Assembly: GCF_900103665.1 (NCBI RefSeq)
Contig: NZ_FNGY01000005.1
Coordinates: 92,325-156,324 of the forward strand
Reading direction: 5' to 3'
Length of the DNA: 64,000 nt
Source: Pedobacter steynii
Lineage (GTDB): Bacteria; Bacteroidota; Bacteroidia; Sphingobacteriales; Sphingobacteriaceae
The notes beneath the pieces are model-generated. The model was given only the letters and a program-made list of their open reading frames with translations, did not search any database and was not told where the DNA came from. Both the position numbers and the translations under genes were made by a program. Of the stretch, positions 8,571 to 17,194 are shown one piece after another. Numbering within the stretch: position 1 is the first letter of the stretch; every line of letters begins with the position of its first letter.

Positions 8571-10607
8571 ATGAAATTTCAACTTGTATCAGACTATAAG
8601 CCAACAGGAGACCAGCCCAGTGCCATCGAACAACTGGTAGATGGGGTAAATAACGAAGAAAATTATCAGACATTGCTGGGCGTAACAGGTTCCGGTAAAA
8701 CTTTTACCATAGCCAACGTTATTCAACAAACTCAAAAACCAACCTTAATCCTGAGCCATAACAAAACATTGGCGGCGCAGCTTTACGGGGAGTTTAAGCA
8801 GTTTTTTCCGGAAAATGCGGTCAATTATTTCGTTTCCTATTACGATTATTATCAGCCTGAGGCATTTATGCCCAGCACGAATACCTATATAGAAAAAGAC
8901 CTGAGCATCAACGAAGAAATCGAGAAGCTGAGACTGCGGACCACTTCTGCATTGATGTCGGGACGTAGAGATGTCATTGTCGTTTCTTCGATTTCCTGCA
9001 TCTATGGTATGGGAAATCCGGAAGATTTCTCCAGATCGGTTTTCCGTTTTGCAGTAGGGACGAGAATCTCGAGAAATAGCTTTTTACATAGCCTGGTAGA
9101 GATTTTATATGCCCGGACCATCAATGAATTTAAACGGGGAACATTCCGGGTAAAAGGAGATACCGTAGATATTTTTCCTGCTTACCTGGACAATGCCTAC
9201 CGCATTTCTTTCTTTGGTGACGATATTGAAGAGTTAAGCGTCATCGATCCGGTAACGGGGAAAACCCTGGAGAAACTGGAAGATATGGCCATTTATCCAG
9301 CCAATCTGTTCGTGACACCAAAAGACCGTTTTACCTCTTCCATCTGGGGGATTCAGGAAGAACTGGAGATCCGTAAAAATCAATTGATTGGCGATCGACA
9401 AGTCCTGGAAGCTAAAAGACTGGAAGAAAGGGTGAACTTTGATATTGAAATGATGAAAGAACTGGGCTATTGCTCAGGAATTGAAAATTATTCCCGCTTC
9501 TTTGACGGACGTTCTCCTGGAATGCGCCCTTTCTGTTTGCTGGATTATTTTCCGGACGATTACCTGATGGTGATTGATGAAAGTCATGTCACCGTACCTC
9601 AAATCCGCGCGATGTATGGTGGAGACAGGTCACGTAAAATGTCATTGGTAGAATATGGTTTCCGACTGCCTTCTGCACTGGACAACCGGCCTTTAAATTT
9701 CGATGAATTTGAAAGCCTTGCACCACAAACGATTTATGTAAGTGCAACTCCGGCAGATTATGAATTGCAGAAGACGGAAGGTGTGGTCATTGAACAGGTG
9801 ATCCGGCCTACAGGTTTACTGGATCCGCTGATTGAAATCAGACCTGCAGTAAACCAGGTGGATGATTTGCTGGATCAGATCGATAAAACAATAAAAATGG
9901 GCGATAGGGTGCTGGTGACTACACTGACCAAAAGAATGGCAGAGGAACTCGCAAAGTACATGGATCGCTTAAACATAAAATGCCGCTACATTCACTCTGA
10001 GGTGAAAACGTTGGAAAGGGTGGAAATCCTGCGCGGACTTCGCCTGGGCGAATTTGACGTGCTGATCGGGATCAACTTACTCAGAGAAGGACTGGATTTA
10101 CCGGAAGTTTCGCTGGTGGCCATCCTGGATGCTGATAAGGAAGGTTTCCTTCGTTCAGACCGGGCGCTGATCCAAACGATCGGAAGGGCCGCGCGGAACG
10201 ATAGAGGAAGGGTAATCATGTATGCGGACAACATCACGGATTCGATGGCGAGAACCATTTCTGAAACCAACAGACGCCGCGAACGACAAATTGCCTATAA
10301 CCTGGAACATGGCATCACGCCTAAAACAGTTGGCAAAAGCAGGGAAGCGATATTGGAACAAACTTCAGTATTGGATTTCTCTGGAAATGCGGCAAGGGCC
10401 AAGGCTTATGTGGAAGTGGATGAGGTGAGTATGGCTGCGGATCCTATTGTGCAGTTCATGACAAAGCCTGAAATGCAGAAGTCAATTGATAAAACACGTA
10501 AGGACATGGCAAAAGCGGCAAAAGAAATGGATTTCCTAATGGCTGCAAGGTTACGTGATGAAATGTTTGCCATGGAAAAAGTATTTGAAGAAAGATTTAG
10601 TAAATAA
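8571..10607 (+). CDS. uvrB: Excinuclease ABC subunit B
   Basis: The 678-residue protein is full length for UvrB, the helicase-like damage-verification subunit of bacterial nucleotide excision repair. It takes over DNA from UvrA and recruits UvrC. Visible motifs are the Walker A loop GVTGSGKT (about residue 37), the DNA-clamping beta-hairpin YYDYYQPEAF (about 90-105), the motif II equivalent DESHVT (D336), and helicase motifs TLTKRMAEEL and QTIGRAARN. A C-terminal UVR motif (about 630-670) binds UvrC. The start MKFQLVSDYKPTGDQP is the conserved N-terminus. The YwbE-like gene begins one base after the stop, implying translational coupling. Confidence 0.98.
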   Translation: MKFQLVSDYKPTGDQPSAIEQLVDGVNNEENYQTLLGVTGSGKTFTIANVIQQTQKPTLILSHNKTLAAQLYGEFKQFFPENAVNYFVSYYDYYQPEAFMPSTNTYIEKDLSINEEIEKLRLRTTSALMSGRRDVIVVSSISCIYGMGNPEDFSRSVFRFAVGTRISRNSFLHSLVEILYARTINEFKRGTFRVKGDTVDIFPAYLDNAYRISFFGDDIEELSVIDPVTGKTLEKLEDMAIYPANLFVTPKDRFTSSIWGIQEELEIRKNQLIGDRQVLEAKRLEERVNFDIEMMKELGYCSGIENYSRFFDGRSPGMRPFCLLDYFPDDYLMVIDESHVTVPQIRAMYGGDRSRKMSLVEYGFRLPSALDNRPLNFDEFESLAPQTIYVSATPADYELQKTEGVVIEQVIRPTGLLDPLIEIRPAVNQVDDLLDQIDKTIKMGDRVLVTTLTKRMAEELAKYMDRLNIKCRYIHSEVKTLERVEILRGLRLGEFDVLIGINLLREGLDLPEVSLVAILDADKEGFLRSDRALIQTIGRAARNDRGRVIMYADNITDSMARTISETNRRRERQIAYNLEHGITPKTVGKSREAILEQTSVLDFSGNAARAKAYVEVDEVSMAADPIVQFMTKPEMQKSIDKTRKDMAKAAKEMDFLMAARLRDEMFAMEKVFEERFSK

Positions 10608-10608
10608 G

Positions 10609-10806
10609 ATGGACGGAAAGAATAGAAAAGACATTTACCCGGGATTAGAAGTAGACATCATCCTGAAAAAAGACCAGAGAAGCGGAAAGTTAACAAGAGG
10701 CATCGTTGCCAATTTGCTCACTTCTTCTGCTTTTCATTCCAGAGGGATTAAAGTTCGTTTGGAAGATGGTCAGGTGGGGCGTGTGGCCGAAATTGTAGAA
10801 GATTAG
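10609..10806 (+). CDS. YwbE-family (DUF2196) small protein
   Basis: This 65-residue protein contains IYPGLEVDIILKKDQRSGKLTRGIV and GIKVRLEDGQVGRV, the two conserved blocks of the YwbE family. YwbE proteins are small basic proteins of unknown function found across bacteria and predicted to adopt an SH3-like beta fold. The ATG at 10609 was chosen because it sits one base after the uvrB TAA and gives the family's normal length. An upstream in-frame start inside uvrB would add unrelated residues. Co-transcription with uvrB is likely, but a link to DNA repair is not established. Confidence 0.9.
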   Translation: MDGKNRKDIYPGLEVDIILKKDQRSGKLTRGIVANLLTSSAFHSRGIKVRLEDGQVGRVAEIVED

Positions 10807-10872
10807 TACAAGGTATGTAATCAAAATGCAATAATCAGAAGGGGTTTGTAATAATGAAATTCCAATTCCGTC

Positions 10873-10880
10873 TATATTTG
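10873..10880 (+). promoter_or_regulatory. -7 box (TATATTTG) of the DUF4834 gene
   Basis: An exact TAnnTTTG match lies 19 bases before the ATG at 10900, so the transcript would have a very short leader. Confidence 0.55.
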
Positions 10881-10899
10881 TAAACATTAATTTAACAAA

Positions 10900-11148
10900 A
10901 TGGCATTTTTAAAATTTCTTTTTATCGCCTTTTTAGTACTTTATATCCTGCGGTTGATTTTCCGTCTGGTATTTCCAATGGTGCTAAAAAATATGTTTAG
11001 CAAGGTTCAGCAACAAGCTGAAAACCAGGCCAGACAACGCAATAGCAGACCTGATGGAGCTATTTCTATTGATTATATGCCTCCTCAACCTAAGGGTGGG
11101 AGAACAGATAAACTGGGTGATTTCGTAGACTATGAAGAGGTAAAATAA
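10900..11148 (+). CDS. DUF4834 small membrane protein
   Basis: The 82-residue protein has one N-terminal transmembrane helix (about residues 5-27, FLFIAFLVLYILRLIFRLVF). A basic/polar linker (KNMFSKVQQQAENQARQ) and a conserved acidic tail (KLGDFVDYEEVK) follow. This architecture matches DUF4834, a Bacteroidota-specific family of unknown function often found beside YfhO genes, as here. The tail is probably cytoplasmic. The gene has its own TATATTTG box upstream, and the YfhO gene follows after 87 bases with a separate box. Confidence 0.88.
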   Translation: MAFLKFLFIAFLVLYILRLIFRLVFPMVLKNMFSKVQQQAENQARQRNSRPDGAISIDYMPPQPKGGRTDKLGDFVDYEEVK

Positions 11149-11199
11149 AGGTATTTTATTCTTATCGATAAATTTACTTCCTAATCTGTATCAATTTTA

Positions 11200-11207
11200 T
11201 ATTTTTG
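11200..11207 (+). promoter_or_regulatory. -7 box (TATTTTTG) of the YfhO gene
   Basis: A TAnnTTTG match lies 28 bases before the ATG at 11236. It suggests YfhO has its own promoter rather than depending on read-through from DUF4834. Confidence 0.5.
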
Positions 11208-11235
11208 GGGTTAGTTTAATCTTAAACAAACCTTA

Positions 11236-13719
11236 ATGAATAATTGGTTAAAAGCGAATGGCATACACCTGGCCATCATTGGATTTTTTGTTATCATCTG
11301 TTTTGTCTATTTCAGTCCCGTATTGCAAGGAAAAGCTCCTGCGCAAAGTGACGTTATACAGGCAAAGGCCACTGCCAAAGAAATCATGGATTATAAGGCT
11401 AAAGATGGCAAAGGGCCACTTTGGACGAACCAGATGTTTGGAGGTATGCCCGCTTATCAGATTTGGGTTCAACACCCGCTAAATGGAGCAACTTATGTGA
11501 TCTCTTTCGTAAAAGCGATCTTTCCTGATCCTGTAGATGCAGTTTTATTGTACCTGGTAGGTGCTTATCTGCTCTTCTGCGTACTCAGGGTGAACCCCTG
11601 GCTCGCTGCAGCAGGAGCAATAGCTTTCGCTTTTACTTCCTATAATTTTATCATTATCGCCGCAGGGCACAGCAATAAGGCATTGGCCATTGCTTTCTGT
11701 GCGCCAATCATCGCGGGGGTAATCCTCACCCTCAGGGGTAAATACTGGTTGGGAGGAAGCTTAACGGCTCTATTCCTGGCTTTAGAAATCAGAGCGAACC
11801 ACATTCAGATGACCTATTATCTGATGATTGCACTGTTGATCTTTATCGGTATTGAGGTATACCATGCAGTAAAAGAGAAAAAAACAGCGGCTTTTGGAAA
11901 AGCAATTAGCTTCCTTGCAGTTGCAATGGTGCTGGCTTTTATGGTCAATGCCGGAAAATTATGGACGACTTATGAATATGGTAAGGAGTCTAACCGTGGT
12001 AAATCTAACTTAACTACAGATAAGGCTGAAGAGAAAAACGGTTTGTCGAAAGAGTATGCTTATGGCTGGAGCCAGGGTGTAGGAGAGAGTTTTACTTTCC
12101 TTATTCCAAACCTTTATGGTGGACCAACAAGTATCGACGAATTGGTGAAACCGGAAAGCCATACGTATAAAGCATTACAGGGTATTACAGGAGGAGATCC
12201 AACCCAGGCAATTCAGCAACTGGCCGGACAGGTTGGTTTGCAGCAATATTGGGGTGAGAAACCAGGTACTTCAGGACCTTATTACTTCGGTGCGATCATC
12301 TGTTTCTTGTTTGTATTCGGTTTGCTGATCGTTAGAAGCAGAATCAAATGGTGGATCTTAAGTACAACGATCTTGTTTATGCTGTTGTCTTTCGGAAAGA
12401 ACTTCCCGATGATTTCAGATCTTTTCTTTGAATACTTCCCGATGTACAACAAGTTCAGGGCGGTAGAGTCGATCCTGGCATTGGTTGGATTAATGGTTCC
12501 TGTTCTGGCTGTCCTTGCGATAAAAGAAGCACAGGAAGGTACTTATGATCAAAAGACACTCGTTAAAAAATTAACTATTGCTGCGGGAATCACGGGTGGT
12601 TTCAGTTTACTGGTTGCGATTATGCCTACCGTATTCTTTAGCTTCACCGCAGAGAATCATCCGCAAATGATTCAGGCATTGACACAAATGCTGGAAAACA
12701 ATAGCGGAATCGCACAAAATATTGCCAGTGCATTGGTTGCCGACCGTGCAGACATCGCACGTGCGGATGCTTTACGCTCTGTATTGTTTATCGTGATTGG
12801 TTATGGCCTGGTTTGGGCTTTCTTAAATAAAAAACTGAACGTGCAAACGGCAGTGATTTTACTTGGAATTGCCATCATGGTCGACATGTGGCAGGTGGAT
12901 CGCCGTTATTTAAATAACAGCAATTTTGCCAGCAAAAGTGATGTAAACAACCATTTTCAGCCACGTGATGTGGACAACTTCATCGTTGCAGATAAAGATC
13001 CGGATTACAGGGTATTGGATTTAAGTATCTCTACTTTCCAGGATGCAAGTGCTTCACAGTTCCACAAAACAATAGGTGGTTACCATGCTGCTAAGCTGAA
13101 ACGTTATCAGGAGCTGATTGATAACCAATTCTCAAAAAGCATCAATCAGGATGTTTTGGATATGTTGAATACCAAATACCTGATCACACAGGATCCTAAA
13201 AACGGATCTTATAAAATGCAACGCAACCCGACTGCAGCAGGACATGCCTGGATCGTTCAGAACGTACAGTTCGCAAAGGATGCAGATGAGGAAATGAAAG
13301 CCATCAGTAGCTTTGACCCTAAAAAGGAAGCGATCGTAGACATCAGGTATAAATCTTTAATTGATACCAAAACTGTTGGTGCAGATCCATCTGCATTCAT
13401 TAAACTGGATAGTTACCACCCGGATCATTTGGTGTATTCTTACAGCGCACCTAGAGACATCATTGCAGTGTTCTCTGAGATCTATTACGACAAAGGCTGG
13501 AACATGTATGTAGATGGAGAACTGAAGCCTTATTTCAGAGCTGATTACGTGTTGCGTGCAGCGCAGCTGAAAGCAGGAAACCATAAAGTAGAGTTCAAAT
13601 TTGAGCCGGTGTCGTATTACATGGGTGAGAAAATCTCTTTAGCAGGTTCCATTTTGTTGCTTGCTGGCTTAGGATTTGCATTTTATTCAGAAAACAAACA
13701 AAAGAAAAAAGCGGCTTAA
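11236..13719 (+). CDS. YfhO-family polytopic membrane protein
   Basis: This 827-residue integral membrane protein has about a dozen hydrophobic helices, starting with HLAIIGFFVIICFVYFSPVLQG. The luminal-type motif APAQSDV and the block FGGMPAYQIWV are shared by Bacteroidota YfhO proteins. A large soluble domain lies near the C-terminus (about 590-800), followed by a final transmembrane helix and a basic tail (ENKQKKKAA). YfhO resembles GT-C fold glycosyltransferases. In Firmicutes homologues take part in glycosylating lipoteichoic acid, but the Bacteroidota substrate is unknown. A strong terminator follows the gene. Confidence 0.9.
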   Translation: MNNWLKANGIHLAIIGFFVIICFVYFSPVLQGKAPAQSDVIQAKATAKEIMDYKAKDGKGPLWTNQMFGGMPAYQIWVQHPLNGATYVISFVKAIFPDPVDAVLLYLVGAYLLFCVLRVNPWLAAAGAIAFAFTSYNFIIIAAGHSNKALAIAFCAPIIAGVILTLRGKYWLGGSLTALFLALEIRANHIQMTYYLMIALLIFIGIEVYHAVKEKKTAAFGKAISFLAVAMVLAFMVNAGKLWTTYEYGKESNRGKSNLTTDKAEEKNGLSKEYAYGWSQGVGESFTFLIPNLYGGPTSIDELVKPESHTYKALQGITGGDPTQAIQQLAGQVGLQQYWGEKPGTSGPYYFGAIICFLFVFGLLIVRSRIKWWILSTTILFMLLSFGKNFPMISDLFFEYFPMYNKFRAVESILALVGLMVPVLAVLAIKEAQEGTYDQKTLVKKLTIAAGITGGFSLLVAIMPTVFFSFTAENHPQMIQALTQMLENNSGIAQNIASALVADRADIARADALRSVLFIVIGYGLVWAFLNKKLNVQTAVILLGIAIMVDMWQVDRRYLNNSNFASKSDVNNHFQPRDVDNFIVADKDPDYRVLDLSISTFQDASASQFHKTIGGYHAAKLKRYQELIDNQFSKSINQDVLDMLNTKYLITQDPKNGSYKMQRNPTAAGHAWIVQNVQFAKDADEEMKAISSFDPKKEAIVDIRYKSLIDTKTVGADPSAFIKLDSYHPDHLVYSYSAPRDIIAVFSEIYYDKGWNMYVDGELKPYFRADYVLRAAQLKAGNHKVEFKFEPVSYYMGEKISLAGSILLLAGLGFAFYSENKQKKKAA

Positions 13720-13740
13720 ACTTATTCTTTGAAAAATAGG

Positions 13741-13777
13741 AAGGTCCGATACTTTTAGGTGTCGGACCTTTTTTATT
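13741..13777 (+). terminator. Rho-independent terminator after YfhO
   Basis: AAGGTCCGA (13741-13749) pairs with TCGGACCTT (13762-13770), followed by a T-rich run. It lies 21 bases after the YfhO stop codon. Confidence 0.85.
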
Positions 13778-13935
13778 GCCCTGAATTCCTCCGAAGAAGT
13801 TTTGATCCATATTTTCGATTCGGTGCTCCCGCTTTAAATGCAGACTGAAGAACTGAATGAGGATTAAATTTGTAGCCTGTATATTAAAAATTTACAAAAA
13901 AACATTGTAGAATTGCGGAGCTTAAATAACAGAAA

Positions 13936-15423
13936 ATGATCCTATCTCGGAAAAACCTGAACCTGCTATCAAATGTGACAACAAACATACCCGATCCGGC
14001 CAGCTTCGGGCTTCCGGAAAAAGTATTGCAATTTGGAACCGGTGTTTTACTTCGCGGTCTGCCCGATTATTTCATTGATAAAGCAAACCGTTCTGGTATT
14101 TTCAATGGGCGTGTGGCTGTTGTAAAGTCAACAGGTAATGAGACGACAGAATTTGATCAGCAGGATTCTTTGTACACCATTTGTGTCCGTGGTGTTGAAA
14201 ATGGGGTCTTTGTGTCAGAAAATATCATTTCTGCTGCGATTAGCAGGGTAATCGCCGCCAATAATAACTGGGAAGCAATCTTGGCCATTGCCGGATCAGA
14301 AGCGCTCCGGATTATCGTGTCCAATACAACAGAAGCTGGGATACAATTGGTAGAAGAGTCGATCCATCAAAGTCCACCTGTTTCTTTTCCTGCCAAAGTT
14401 TTAGCGGTGCTATACCAAAGATACCAGGCATTTAAAGGGGCTGAAGAATCAGGTTTGGTGATCATCGCAACAGAACTGATCCCGGATAACGGAAAGAAAT
14501 TAAAGGAAATCGTATGGAAGCTGGCCTTATTTAATGAGCTGGAAGATCAGTTTGTTTCCTGGTTGCTGCAGCACAATCGTTTCTGTAATTCTTTGGTCGA
14601 CAGGATTGTGCCAGGAAAGCCGGACGCGAAAGCCCTTTCGGCGCTTGAAGAAGAACTGGGGTATCAGGACGATTTACTAGTGATGACGGAGCCCTATCGC
14701 TTGTGGGCGATTGAAGGTGATGATAAAGTTGCAGAAGTTTTATCCTTTTCTATGGCCGATCAGGGAATGATTGTGGTGGAAGACATTGAGATTTATAGAG
14801 AATTAAAAGTAAGGCTCTTAAATGGGACACATACTTTAAGTTCCGGAATCGCTTTTCTATCTGGTATTGACACCGTTAAAAATGCCATGGAAAACGAGCA
14901 GATAAAGAATTACATCGCTATGCTAATGGAGAAAGAAATTGGCCCTGCAATACCTTATGCAGTAAGTCCGGAGCAAATAACTGCTTTTGCCAATACGGTA
15001 AAGGACCGTTTTGCAAATCCTTCAATCGCACATTTATGGCTGAATATCACCGCTCAGTATACCATGAAAATGAAAATCCGTATTTTGCCATTGCTCTTAA
15101 ATCATTACAGGTTATTCCATCATGTTCCGGAGCATATCGCCTTCGGTTTTGCCGCCTACCTGGTATTTATGAAAACGGATCATCAGAAAGATGGGAAGTA
15201 TTATGGTGCTTATCAAAAGATCAACTATCTGATCAATGATGATAGTGCCGGTTATTTCGCCGGTAAGGTGACGCTGGGTGATGAACATTATGTATTGAGT
15301 ATACTTGCTGATGTCGATTTTTGGAATGCAGACCTTAGTTTACTTCAGGGCTTTGCTCAGGCCGTCAAGACCAGATTCGAAGAGATCCTGCAACTGGGGA
15401 TGCTTGGCGCGTTGAGAAGCTAG
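13936..15423 (+). CDS. uxaB: Tagaturonate reductase (mannitol dehydrogenase family)
   Basis: The 495-residue protein matches UxaB-type polyol dehydrogenases. The N-terminal Rossmann part has VLQFGTGVLLRGLPDYFIDKAN and VVKST. The central part has LLNGTHTLSSGIAFLSG, which includes the Lys/Asn/His active-site region typical of long-chain mannitol dehydrogenases. UxaB interconverts D-tagaturonate and D-altronate with NAD(H) in galacturonate catabolism. No uronate isomerase (UxaC) or mannonate genes are nearby, so the gene stands alone in front of a fucosidase cluster. A UxaA-type dehydratase is encoded 39 kb away but fits the fucose pathway better. The enzyme family is firm; the physiological substrate is less so. 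Confidence 0.82.
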   Translation: MILSRKNLNLLSNVTTNIPDPASFGLPEKVLQFGTGVLLRGLPDYFIDKANRSGIFNGRVAVVKSTGNETTEFDQQDSLYTICVRGVENGVFVSENIISAAISRVIAANNNWEAILAIAGSEALRIIVSNTTEAGIQLVEESIHQSPPVSFPAKVLAVLYQRYQAFKGAEESGLVIIATELIPDNGKKLKEIVWKLALFNELEDQFVSWLLQHNRFCNSLVDRIVPGKPDAKALSALEEELGYQDDLLVMTEPYRLWAIEGDDKVAEVLSFSMADQGMIVVEDIEIYRELKVRLLNGTHTLSSGIAFLSGIDTVKNAMENEQIKNYIAMLMEKEIGPAIPYAVSPEQITAFANTVKDRFANPSIAHLWLNITAQYTMKMKIRILPLLLNHYRLFHHVPEHIAFGFAAYLVFMKTDHQKDGKYYGAYQKINYLINDDSAGYFAGKVTLGDEHYVLSILADVDFWNADLSLLQGFAQAVKTRFEEILQLGMLGALRS

Positions 15424-15484
15424 CATTTCTCCTGTTTTACTATAAAGATTCACTTACTTTTTTAGATAAATAGAAGTTTATGTT

Positions 15485-15545
15485 AAAATAGCTTAATAGT
15501 TGGATAATAAAAGAAGCACTTAAAAGGGCTGGAGGATTAATTTTA
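15485..15545 (+). promoter_or_regulatory. Fucose-regulon motif, copy A, with -7 box 30 bases downstream
   Basis: The 23-base motif occupies 15485-15507: AAAAT, three variable bases, TTAAT, then a ten-base end with conserved T, GA and AA. A -7-like TAATTTTA box follows at 15538-15545 after exactly 30 bases. It lies 96 bases upstream of the GH29 start. The same arrangement recurs at three other fucose genes in the window. Confidence 0.7.
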
Positions 15546-15602
15546 GATTAGGAAAGCATGATTGCTTTTGTACCGGGCTAAAATATCAACCAAACCAAAT
15601 AT

Positions 15603-17066
15603 ATGAAAAGTGTAATTCAATGTTTTATGATCTCTATGGTCCTGCTTTCTGCTGCTGCTAAAGCTCAGGTAGCGGAAAAATACGAAGCGAGCTGGCCATC
15701 ACTCGAAAAATATCAGGTACCGGATTGGTTTAGAGATGCCAAATTCGGAATCTTTATCCATTGGGGAGTGTATTCCGTTCCTGCATATATTGGAGAATGG
15801 TATCCAAAACAAATGTATACCCAGGGTACAAAAGAGTTTAAGCACCATGTCGAAAAATACGGCCCACAGGGAAAATTCGGCTATAAGGACTTTATCCCGA
15901 TGTTTAAAGGAGAAAAGTTTGATCCTGATCAATGGGCAGAATTGTTTAAAAAAGCAGGGGCGAAATATGTAGTTCCCGTTGCCGAACATCATGATGGTTT
16001 CGCCATGTATAAAACTTCACTTTCTAAATGGAATGCTGCGGAGATGGGACCAAAAAGGGACATCATTGGAGAGTTGTCAAAATCAATCCGCAAACAGAAT
16101 ATGATATTTGGCTTGTCCTCTCACCGGATTGAACACTGGTGGTTCCTCAGCGGGGGGCGGAAATTTGATTCCGATGTTAACGATCCAAAGTTCGCTGATT
16201 TCTATGGGCCTGCCAGGGGAGAAGAGGAAACAATGTCGCCGGAATTTATGAACGACTGGCTTTTAAGGTCTACAGAATTGGTCGATAAGTACCATCCTCA
16301 ATTGTTTTGGTTCGACTGGTGGATCGAACAACCTGCCCTAAATCCATATCGCAAAAGCTTTGCCGCTTATTATTACAATAAAGCACAGGAATGGAATGAA
16401 GGGGTAGTGATCAATTATAAATACGATAAAGCATTTCCGGAAAAAGCCGCCGTTTTAGATTTAGAAAGAGGAAAGTTAGACGAGATCAGGAAACTGCCAT
16501 GGCAGACAGACGATGCTATCGGGAATACTTCCTGGGGTTTTACCAATGACAATACTTTCAAGTCCGCACAATACGTCATCACCAATCTAATTGATATCGT
16601 AAGTAAAAACGGAAACTTGTTGTTGAATATCGGCCCACGTCCTGATGGTACAATAACGGACGAAGAAACGAATGTGCTCTTGGGGACTGGTAAATGGCTG
16701 GCCATAAACGGAGAAGCAATTTATGGAACAAGACCATGGAAAATTGCCGGAGAAGGGCCAACACAATCTGCGAAAGGACCTTTTGCAGAGCAGAAAACTC
16801 CTTTTAATGCCAGAGATATCCGCTTTACAACTAAAGGTGATGTTTTGTATGCAATAGGATTGGGCATTCCATCAGGAAGCACGATGATCAAATCCTTGGG
16901 CCTAACGATTGAAAACAAGACAATCGGGAAAGTAGAGCTGCTGGGAAGCACAGTGCCGGTTTCCTGGAAGCAAACAAAGAATGGATTGGTGATTCAACCT
17001 GCAGGTAAATATCCGGCTGAATATGCGGTAGCTTATAAAATAACTTTCAGCGAAAAAAGTCGATAG
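15603..17066 (+). CDS. Alpha-L-fucosidase, glycoside hydrolase family 29
   Basis: This 487-residue secreted enzyme has a signal peptide (MKSVIQCFMISMVLLSAAAKAQ). The GH29 TIM barrel (about 30-370) shows WFRDAKFGIFIHWGVYSVPA, VAEHHDGFAMY and SKNGNLLLNIGPRPDG. The catalytic nucleophile is expected at D238 in LFWFDWW. A beta-sandwich C-terminal domain follows. GH29 enzymes remove terminal alpha-L-fucose with retention of configuration. The FWFDWW nucleophile context and overall length suggest the relaxed-specificity type (GH29-A), which is an inference. It heads a cluster with GH95 and GH20 enzymes, and copy A of the shared 23-base motif lies upstream. Confidence 0.95.
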   Translation: MKSVIQCFMISMVLLSAAAKAQVAEKYEASWPSLEKYQVPDWFRDAKFGIFIHWGVYSVPAYIGEWYPKQMYTQGTKEFKHHVEKYGPQGKFGYKDFIPMFKGEKFDPDQWAELFKKAGAKYVVPVAEHHDGFAMYKTSLSKWNAAEMGPKRDIIGELSKSIRKQNMIFGLSSHRIEHWWFLSGGRKFDSDVNDPKFADFYGPARGEEETMSPEFMNDWLLRSTELVDKYHPQLFWFDWWIEQPALNPYRKSFAAYYYNKAQEWNEGVVINYKYDKAFPEKAAVLDLERGKLDEIRKLPWQTDDAIGNTSWGFTNDNTFKSAQYVITNLIDIVSKNGNLLLNIGPRPDGTITDEETNVLLGTGKWLAINGEAIYGTRPWKIAGEGPTQSAKGPFAEQKTPFNARDIRFTTKGDVLYAIGLGIPSGSTMIKSLGLTIENKTIGKVELLGSTVPVSWKQTKNGLVIQPAGKYPAEYAVAYKITFSEKSR

Positions 17067-17194
17067 GATGGTACCGCTTACAAAAAGTAATGAACCGCGC
17101 TTGCGAGCTCATGAATGCCATTGAAAGCAATAAATAACAATGAATAATAGGTGCGTGATAGCTTCATAACCATTAAAAAAACAAATATATTCTG

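Noticed and set aside
8377..8673. 98-codon minus-strand reading frame over the uvrB start
   Set aside because: It overlaps the conserved UvrB N-terminus and has no recognisable domain or leader; it is a shadow frame.
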